Shown here: positions 1-5,150 of the stretch, piece after piece | How the letters are laid out: each line of letters begins with the position of its first letter | How positions within the stretch are numbered: the stretch's first letter is position 1 | NCBI GenBank assembly: GCA_027482725.1 | Contig: JAIXVT010000208.1 | Coordinates: 1 to 7,933, forward strand | From: Pseudomonadota bacterium | GTDB lineage: Bacteria > Bdellovibrionota > UBA1018 > CAIMNF01 | DNA: 7,933 nt | Direction of reading: 5' to 3' | Notes under the pieces: model-generated | Databases searched by the model: none | The model's input: only the letters and a program-made list of their open reading frames with translations | Told to the model about the DNA's origin: nothing | Translations under genes and position numbers: made by a program

Positions 1-1043
1 AAATAATCTTCAAAATTCAAAGTGCGCACGAGTTCGAGTTCTTTTTGTAGAACATGACGAACTTTTTCGGGAACGCCTAAAGGGTAGCGCTGAGGCAACC
101 GGTCATAGCAGATTTTTTTTAAAAATTCATGAGATGTCATCCCCTCGGGAACTTGCTCTGTAGGATACTGTAGCCGTAAATCACCCATAGAAAACGAACA
201 TCGCTCCCCCACCTCTTGAGTGGTCTGAAGCACCTGAGGATAATTCTGAAACACTCGGGCCATTTCTTCGGGAGATTTAATCCGGCGCTCCCGGTTCCAC
301 ATCAGCTCCTGCCACGCCTCAGAATAGGGCTTTAATGTTGCAATCGTTTGTTTGATCCGGTGGGACTCTGCATCCTGTAGGGTAGCGTAACGAACTCCTT
401 GATGCGCAATCGCCTTAACCCCAAAACGACGGACCACCGCTTGAGTCCAATCAAGCTTGTTTGCGCAAAATCCATCTTTAACTTGAGAAATGGGCCAATA
501 CAGATTTTCTTTGAGACTCATTAACCGCTCCCAAAGCGGTGATTTTTTTTGGAACCTTCCCTGAAGCGGTGACGATTCCCACTGTGGAAAAAACAAACAG
601 GATTTAAACTCTGGGATATCGTCGCACCAACGGTCCCAATCACTTAGAATGGCTACGGATTGTTGCGCATGCTTGGAATGCCATTCCGTCAGTACCCGAC
701 ACATCCCAGCATAAGCTCTTATGGTCGGTGCAATCACTTGGATCGAGGAAAACCACGGATCGCCCGCAAGAGAAATATCTGCCCCAGTGATGAGTTTAAA
801 CCCGGGGTGATCCCGAGCAACTTGATAAGCTTTAGGTAACCCGTAAACACCCACATGATCCGTGATAGCTAATCCACTGAGGCCCAACTCGACAGCCCGA
901 TGCACCAAACTTTCGGGAGACGATCCGCCGTTTAAAAAAGAGTAAGAAGAATACGCAGAAACTTCTGTATAAGGCAAGATTCTTGATGTTAGAGATGATT
1001 TGATGGCATGTTTCAATTCTACGCGCATCCTTCTAAGTGCCAT
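1..1043 (-). CDS. dnaE2: DnaE2 (ImuC) error-prone DNA polymerase III alpha subunit, N-terminal part, cut by the window edge
   Basis: This is the first 347 codons of a C-family polymerase; the reading frame stays open through base 1. In the ImuA-ImuB-DnaE2 mutasome this subunit performs the translesion synthesis behind damage-induced mutagenesis. Seen: a PHP-like start (YTEV near 25-28, SYSFLNGGSSPESLV near 33-47, LAITDH near 58-63, then a GADI motif), and further on the DnaE2-typical stretches KSPEEMARVF (256-265), ERCSFSMGDL (280-289), GVPEKVRHVL (323-332) and ELELVRTLNFEDY at the cut, just before the usual FLTV. The palm with its catalytic aspartates lies outside the window. The ATG at 1043 is the first possible start, because an in-frame TGA (1050-1052) sits two codons upstream. 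An ATG at 1028 follows AGAAGG directly, too close for a normal ribosome site. The start overlaps the end of imuB by 25 bases. Some PHP metal ligands seem replaced (see findings). Confidence 0.92.
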   Translation of the reverse strand, partial: MALRRMRVELKHAIKSSLTSRILPYTEVSAYSSYSFLNGGSSPESLVHRAVELGLSGLAITDHVGVYGLPKAYQVARDHPGFKLITGADISLAGDPWFSSIQVIAPTIRAYAGMCRVLTEWHSKHAQQSVAILSDWDRWCDDIPEFKSCLFFPQWESSPLQGRFQKKSPLWERLMSLKENLYWPISQVKDGFCANKLDWTQAVVRRFGVKAIAHQGVRYATLQDAESHRIKQTIATLKPYSEAWQELMWNRERRIKSPEEMARVFQNYPQVLQTTQEVGERCSFSMGDLRLQYPTEQVPEGMTSHEFLKKICYDRLPQRYPLGVPEKVRHVLQKELELVRTLNFEDY

Positions 1044-2365
1044 TTTTTTTCACGAAAACAAAAAGAAACCCACCACTGCTCAACGCCTGCAAATGGACGG
1101 CACGCCTGCACCTTGAGCCAATAAAAATCTTTTTGAACATGCGGCGGACTCAAACCCGATTGTGTCTCCACATCCCAGATCTGAAAGTCCCAACGCTCCA
1201 CTCCAGAACGAGAAAGTATTCGATAGTGTTCATTATTTTTAACGATAATTCCGGAAAGAACCCTCTCCTCTCCAAGAGTAATTTTTTCTGATTGGGGATA
1301 AAGAGCAATGGGAGAAATAAACCATGTTAAAGGCCGGAAAGGATAGCGCTGAGCAGTGATATGGGACTCCTCCGTACCATGAACTCGTTGTTCTTTTCTC
1401 GACCATATATTTTTTTTTACAGCATAGAGATCGTCAGGACGGGCCCACACTTGACCCCAAAAAACGGCATCTTCTTGGGCATGGCACCCCAAAGAACGTT
1501 GATACGCTTGTTTTAGTCGCTGTTCCTGATCGGATTCAGGTTCTGCCAGGCTTTGCGTTTTTAAAACATAAACCTCTATGTCTCCAATCGGATCTTGTAG
1601 CGGAAAGCGCTGAAACTCGGTATGAAACTTGATTTGAAGACACTTTTTTAATGCCTCAATATCTCCTTGAGGAACTGGAAAATTAAAAATTAAAATCCGA
1701 TCTTGGGAGGGTCCATCCGCTTGAAGCTTGAGTTGCAACTGCTGAATCCCCTCACCCCGACGCCCACATGATTCCAGTAAGTTTCCGAGGGCAACATCCA
1801 ACCGCACCATCAACTGATCCACACTCACCGTAGCATCTTCGGGCTCGGCGCGCACACTGGCCCACAGATGATCTGTTTCTCGGTGCTCTGGAAATACATC
1901 CGGAGAGCGATCAAAAAAACGCCTAAAAAGAACCTGCATTTCAGGGCCAAACCGCGTTACCCAAGATCGACGATGGGATGAGGTGAGATCCCAAAGACGC
2001 TGAACCCCTAGTCCCTGTAAAATTTCATCTTGTTCACGCCGTGGTGCGGTCAGAGGGGTGGACACCAGAGGATCTACAATGGCGTGTCGTGCGGTAATCG
2101 GGATTTCTTGGGGAAGGGCTTGCGGAAAATCCAACCGTAACCGCGCCCACGGCAACGTGGGAGCTTGAGCAAAGTGACAATTCGGAAACCGAATTTCTAA
2201 ATCGTGAACAGAGGGCGGCCTTGTCACCCGAGAAACCTCAATAAAGCCAAAACAAGATCCCTGCTCGTGAACAATTCTGGGCGAACACTCAAACGCCCGT
2301 TGTAAAAAAATTTCCGAGGAGCTTATTCCCTTAAGAGCAATCCAATGCGTGGTGACGCTGTCCAT
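1019..2365 (-). CDS. imuB: ImuB-like inactive Y-family polymerase homologue, short and divergent
   Basis: ImuB is the adaptor of the SOS mutasome: a non-catalytic relative of DinB that links DnaE2 and ImuA to the sliding clamp. Family-like features seen: an opening HWIALKG (7-13), an LGVQRLWDL helix-hairpin-like stretch (119-127) followed by RFGPEM (138-143), a little-finger-like region (about 165-270), RPLTWF and SPIALYP (344-357), and a C-terminal KDFYWLKV...WWVSFCFREKKWHLEG (412-446) matching the usual closing domain. The protein has 448 residues against about 500 for typical ImuB. The shortage is in the first 115 residues, where the palm/fingers part is hard to align. The clamp-binding position seems to read QSLAEP rather than a QxxLF-like motif. 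The start at 2365 has GGAAGG a few bases upstream and overlaps imuA by 35 bases; the end overlaps dnaE2. The identification rests on the C-terminal two thirds and gene order. Confidence 0.82.
   Translation of the reverse strand: MDSVTTHWIALKGISSSEIFLQRAFECSPRIVHEQGSCFGFIEVSRVTRPPSVHDLEIRFPNCHFAQAPTLPWARLRLDFPQALPQEIPITARHAIVDPLVSTPLTAPRREQDEILQGLGVQRLWDLTSSHRRSWVTRFGPEMQVLFRRFFDRSPDVFPEHRETDHLWASVRAEPEDATVSVDQLMVRLDVALGNLLESCGRRGEGIQQLQLKLQADGPSQDRILIFNFPVPQGDIEALKKCLQIKFHTEFQRFPLQDPIGDIEVYVLKTQSLAEPESDQEQRLKQAYQRSLGCHAQEDAVFWGQVWARPDDLYAVKKNIWSRKEQRVHGTEESHITAQRYPFRPLTWFISPIALYPQSEKITLGEERVLSGIIVKNNEHYRILSRSGVERWDFQIWDVETQSGLSPPHVQKDFYWLKVQACRPFAGVEQWWVSFCFREKKWHLEGCA
1043..1050 (-). repeat. 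A8 run at the imuB/dnaE2 overlap
   Basis: On the coding strand there are eight consecutive A residues, the last being the A of the dnaE2 ATG. ImuB reads them as GAA AAA AAA TGG; the dnaE2 frame is one base back (-1). Similar T8/T9 runs on the plus strand at 113-120, 543-550 and 1410-1418 lie inside genes, so the run may simply reflect A-rich lysine codons. Confidence 0.5.
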
Positions 2366-2888
2366 ACGCCTTCCATTTCAATACACGTGGCTTTAAATCA
2401 ATCCCAACATCCAAGCGCCCCTGCACCATAAAAAACGGAGTGGGGGATGATGACTCCATGATCCACAGCGAGTTGCTCTTCTTGGCCCAAAATCGGATTC
2501 TCTTTAACGTAATGTCTTGGTCACGTCTCCCAAGAATCTCCCGATCAAATACCACCCAACGAAACGCTCGCGATAAAAACAACTCCCGGAACTGATCCAA
2601 CACCAGAGAAGGCGTCTGTTGCGGTCGAATCACCTCTGAAGCATGTTGCGACGTACCATCTGTCTCCACAAATAGCACCTGAGCCAAGGGAAACTGATGC
2701 TGAGCTAAACCCAACACCGACCAAGGTTCAGATTTGCGCATCACCAAAGCCGCCGCTAAATCGGAATTCCGATCAAGGGCAGATTTTAAATGATGCGCAA
2801 GCCATCGTCGTCGTCCTGGGCCTAAAAGCTCTAAGGATTGAATGCTTAAGCTCTCAAACTGAAACTTATCCGTGAAATCGATGCGCAT
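2331..2888 (-). CDS. imuA: ImuA-like RecA-fold mutasome protein, short and divergent
   Basis: ImuA (also annotated as SulA-like or RecA-like) is a RecA-fold partner of ImuB and DnaE2 with no known independent enzyme activity. The 185-residue product is shorter than common ImuA proteins of about 230 to 260. Seen: no clear Walker A loop (only LLGPGRRR at 21-28); hydrophobic strands VLFVETDG (71-78) and FRWVVFD (109-115); a family-like segment ITLKRIRFWAKKSNSLWIME (126-145); an SSPTPFF segment where the family has its SP motif; and RVLKWKAYG (168-176), resembling the family's C-terminal LKRRG. It starts inside lexA (23-base overlap) and ends inside imuB (35-base overlap), so translation is probably coupled. 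GGGGA lies about 12 bases before the ATG, a rather long spacing. The assignment depends strongly on its place between lexA and imuB. Confidence 0.7.
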   Translation of the reverse strand: MRIDFTDKFQFESLSIQSLELLGPGRRRWLAHHLKSALDRNSDLAAALVMRKSEPWSVLGLAQHQFPLAQVLFVETDGTSQHASEVIRPQQTPSLVLDQFRELFLSRAFRWVVFDREILGRRDQDITLKRIRFWAKKSNSLWIMESSSPTPFFMVQGRLDVGIDLKPRVLKWKAYGQRHHALDCS

Positions 2889-3582
2889 ACTGCCGTATCG
2901 TCCCCACTAAAACGCCTTGAATTTCAAACCGATCCTCAGGAAAAACAGATACAACAGGAAAGGATGGATTTGCGGGATGGAGTTCTGCAAGAAGACGGGC
3001 CACCCCAATCTCTTCAGACTCTAAATCCCTTACCCTACTTCTGATGCCGGCCTCGTTTACCTCTGGTCTTACCCATCGCAAGGTCTTGAGTGTTGCCTCC
3101 CCGTTCAAAAGTGCCGCCACCACATCTCCAGATCGGGGCTGGGACTCTCTCACTAAAACAACATAATCACCGGGCAAAATCCCTAAATCTTTCATCGACT
3201 CCCCGCTCACTTGCAGGGCAAATAACCGATCCCTCCATTTCTGATGCACAAAAAATGACTGTGGCAACTCCAAATGGCGGTTTTGCTCGTAGACCTCAAT
3301 CGGAAATCCCGCTGCAATAACTCCACGCAATGGGATTTGTTCTCCCTTCAGGGACGAAGATTGAATTAACGATAAGGGACGAAGTCCCCGAGGCTCATCC
3401 TGGCGCTGAATAAATCCTTTAGCCTCAAGGACTTCGATGTGTTGTTGAATCGTTGCAGGAGAACGTAACCCTAAACCCTCAGCGATTTCTCGACGTGAAG
3501 GGAGGATTCCATGCTGGCTAAGATAGGATTCAATCCATTCGAGAACACGCTTTTGTTTGGGAGTTAACCTGTGCAAATCCAC
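2866..3582 (-). CDS. lexA: LexA repressor, SOS regulator of the mutagenesis cassette
   Basis: LexA represses SOS genes and cleaves itself when RecA filaments form on damaged DNA. The N-terminal winged helix-turn-helix (about 1-70) contains SRREIAEGLGLRSPATIQQH, and is of the general bacterial type, not the alphaproteobacterial one. The self-cleavage bond is Ala91-Gly92 in VIAAGFP. The peptidase S24 dyad is Ser129 in VSGESMKDLGI and Lys166 in EATLKTL. The protein has 238 residues against 202 in E. coli; most of the extra length is about 25 residues between Lys166 and the closing FEIQGVLVGTIR. The start codon is GTG, with no convincing Shine-Dalgarno sequence before it. A TTG two codons later is preceded by AGGTGG but with only two bases of spacing. 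The GTG is kept because the family begins a few residues before the LTPKQ motif. As first gene of lexA-imuA-imuB-dnaE2 it resembles the lexA2 genes known from such cassettes; whether it is the only LexA of the cell cannot be seen. Confidence 0.95.
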   Translation of the reverse strand: MDLHRLTPKQKRVLEWIESYLSQHGILPSRREIAEGLGLRSPATIQQHIEVLEAKGFIQRQDEPRGLRPLSLIQSSSLKGEQIPLRGVIAAGFPIEVYEQNRHLELPQSFFVHQKWRDRLFALQVSGESMKDLGILPGDYVVLVRESQPRSGDVVAALLNGEATLKTLRWVRPEVNEAGIRSRVRDLESEEIGVARLLAELHPANPSFPVVSVFPEDRFEIQGVLVGTIRQYAHRFHG

Positions 3583-3585
3583 CTG

Positions 3586-3617
3586 ATTAGAGTACCGAAC
3601 AAAAACCGAACAGTCAC
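3586..3617 (-). promoter_or_regulatory. Possible lexA operon promoter, overlapping the SOS operator
   Basis: A weak -35 candidate GTGACT (3617-3612) is followed 17 bases later by TACTCT (3594-3589), and a better -10-like TCTAAT sits at 3591-3586. Either would start transcription at or within a few bases of the lexA GTG, giving almost no leader. No stronger hexamer pair is visible between the preceding terminator and lexA. The assignment is tentative. Confidence 0.3.
3597..3611 (-). promoter_or_regulatory. Likely LexA operator (SOS box), direct repeat GTTC-N7-GTTC
   Basis: On the coding strand the sequence is GTTCGGTTTTTGTTC; the repeat extends to GTTCGGT on both sides with an 11-base period, about one helical turn. 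It lies 15 bases before the lexA start, between the upstream terminator and the gene, where a self-regulating LexA would bind. GTTC-N7-GTTC is the established operator of alphaproteobacterial LexA. The match is exact, but binding by this LexA is inferred. It is the only candidate operator noticed; it would control all four cassette genes. Confidence 0.65.
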
Positions 3618-3626
3618 GGAAAAAGT

Positions 3627-3661
3627 AAAAAAAAAGCCCCGACCCGCGAGGAATCAGGACT
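3627..3661 (-). terminator. Intrinsic terminator of the cox operon
   Basis: On the coding strand, AGTCCTGATTC (3661-3651) can pair over 11 positions with GGGTCGGGGCT (3645-3635), with a five-base loop CTCGC. Four of the pairs are G-U. A run of eight T follows. The stop codon of the subunit IV gene (3656-3654) lies inside the 5' arm. Structure and place fit a rho-independent terminator separating the oxidase operon from the SOS cassette, although the G-U pairs make it weaker than a fully Watson-Crick stem. Confidence 0.72.
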
Positions 3662-4436
3662 CGGAAAGAATCTCGATGGCGGCTTCCAGCGGGATGGATT
3701 TTTCAGCAGATCCCCCGCCACCTTCTTGATTAGGGTCTACACCAACTTTGGCCAAATCTGCATCGGAGTCCTTTTCGGCCGAATGGGGACCGAGGGTACG
3801 GACATAATGCGCCAAGGCCCAACGGTCCTCTGAAGGTAAACTCCCGAACGCAGGCATGGTATTCAAACCTTTGGTGAGCGTCCCAAAAATCTGAGAGCCT
3901 TTACGTCCATTTTTCCAGCCTTCACCCACAGTAAAATTTCTCGGCTTAGGGTTCAATCCAGCCGCCGCAGGGCCGTTACCCGCGCCCCCATCACCGTGAC
4001 AACTGGTACACTGCGCCGCAAACAACCCCTTGCCATGGGCAATAATCTCAGGCGATTCGATCCAAGGTTTGCTGAATTTAGAAGGCCCGGCGGCCTGCAG
4101 TTCTGCTGGGATAATTTGCCCTTTAACGTACACATCCCCACGGGTTAAAAGATCCCCAAACGTGAGGATAAAAAAGATCAACATGAACAAGAGAGACGTG
4201 CTGAAGATAACGGTGTTTTCCCGATTTTCATATTTAAGACCCATGAAAATAGAGCAAACGATAACGGCTTTCACCGAAGCAACAAACATGGCAACAGGAA
4301 AGTTGAGCACCCCCAAATCCACTCGAGCAATGGCGACTGTTATGACGGTAAGACTGAGGAGCGCCAAAATGGTCTTCAGCGCCGTGGAGTCTGAAAGCAC
4401 ATGGTGATGACCTTCATGATGATCGTGATGTGACAT
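3654..4436 (-). CDS. caa3-type cytochrome c oxidase subunit IV fused to a C-terminal cytochrome c domain
   Basis: This is the fourth gene of the oxidase operon. Residues 1-13 are histidine-rich. Three membrane segments follow (about 20-38, 46-68, 76-98), with VDLGVLNFPVAMFVASVKA (39-57) and FMGLKYENREN (64-74) typical of the small caa3 subunit IV family (coxD/ctaF equivalents), which usually stop near 100 to 115 residues. Here the chain continues through a linker (about 100-130) into a class I cytochrome c domain: CTSCHGDGG, with heme-binding Cys143, Cys146 and His147, and a likely distal Met194 in NTMPAFGSLPSEDRWALAHYV, of which only the MPAF part is needed for the call. A low-complexity, acidic and glycine-rich tail of about 40 residues ends the protein. 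The heme domain should face the periplasm and could receive or pass electrons to CoxB. It starts 15 bases after coxC, with an AGAGAG-type ribosome site. Confidence 0.88.
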   Translation of the reverse strand: MSHHDHHEGHHHVLSDSTALKTILALLSLTVITVAIARVDLGVLNFPVAMFVASVKAVIVCSIFMGLKYENRENTVIFSTSLLFMLIFFILTFGDLLTRGDVYVKGQIIPAELQAAGPSKFSKPWIESPEIIAHGKGLFAAQCTSCHGDGGAGNGPAAAGLNPKPRNFTVGEGWKNGRKGSQIFGTLTKGLNTMPAFGSLPSEDRWALAHYVRTLGPHSAEKDSDADLAKVGVDPNQEGGGGSAEKSIPLEAAIEILSES

Positions 4437-4451
4437 AGTATTCTCTCTTTC

Positions 4452-5108
4452 TTAGCTCACCAGATAAAGGAGCGGGAATAAGTAAATCCAAACCAAATCC
4501 ACGAAGTGCCAATAAAGCCCTAACATCTCCACGGGAGTAAAATAATTAGGACCGAACTCATTGCGGGAGGCGCGCTTCATGATCCAAAGAATCAAACCCA
4601 TCCCGATAAGAACATGGAGTCCGTGAATTCCGGTCATTACAAAATACACAGAAAAAAACAAGCCCACTTTATCCACGCTCAAAAGGTCTTTAAAAGAGAA
4701 CAACGAACCGGGAAGCAAACCCTCGTGGATTTTGTGCGAATACTCCATGTACTTCACACACATGAATATGCCGGCACAAATAAACGTAGCCAGCAAGAAG
4801 CTCACGACCTTTTGAGCTTGGCCCCTCTGTGCAGCAGATACCGCACGGGCCATGGTCCAAGAACTGATCAACAACACAACCGTATTGAGACCTCCCATTT
4901 TCCAATCCAGCTCATGGTGAGCCGCTGCCACCATCTCAGGATAAAAAACGCGTAAGATCGCATAAGCCAAAAACAGTCCCGAGAAGAATAACACCTCTGT
5001 AACCAGAAAAATCCACATTCCCTGTTTACACGCTTCAAACTCTTCGCGCCCATTTTTAAAATGATGGGCGTGCTGGCGTTGCCCGGCCACCGAAGTTGTT
5101 GATCCCAT
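4452..5108 (-). CDS. coxC: Cytochrome c oxidase subunit III
   Basis: Subunit III is an integral membrane protein that stabilises the catalytic subunit of heme-copper oxidases. The 218-residue product has about five hydrophobic helices: near 28-53 (GMWIFLVTEVLFFSGLF within it), 73-90, 100-120, 147-173 and 193-217. The family signature is at the C terminus, GLYWHFVDLVWIYLFPLLYL (197-216), together with GIHGLHVLIGM (159-169). It lacks the first two helices of mitochondrial-type subunit III, as is common in caa3 oxidases with the extra helices on CoxA. The N terminus is polar with a few histidines. The start is supported by AGGGGA about seven bases upstream. It follows coxA after 42 bases. Confidence 0.96.
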   Translation of the reverse strand: MGSTTSVAGQRQHAHHFKNGREEFEACKQGMWIFLVTEVLFFSGLFLAYAILRVFYPEMVAAAHHELDWKMGGLNTVVLLISSWTMARAVSAAQRGQAQKVVSFLLATFICAGIFMCVKYMEYSHKIHEGLLPGSLFSFKDLLSVDKVGLFFSVYFVMTGIHGLHVLIGMGLILWIMKRASRNEFGPNYFTPVEMLGLYWHFVDLVWIYLFPLLYLVS

Positions 5109-5150
5109 GATCTTCCCCTTTTTCTTTCTCGTTCACCGTTAGATTAAAAA

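Noticed and set aside
1..1043. Replicative DnaE1 as the identity of the left-edge gene
   Set aside because: The gene follows imuB, and the KSPEEMARVF / ERCSFSMGDL / GVPEKVRHVL pattern fits DnaE2; it also lacks the usual DnaE1 start with its histidine motif.
1037..1291. Plus-strand reading frame of 84 codons
   Set aside because: It lies entirely antisense to imuB, has no recognisable motif, and the minus-strand frame has clear family features.
4030..4955. Plus-strand reading frames of 113 to 125 codons opposite subunit IV and coxC
   Set aside because: They mirror well-conserved oxidase genes; their translations show no domain and they lack convincing ribosome sites.
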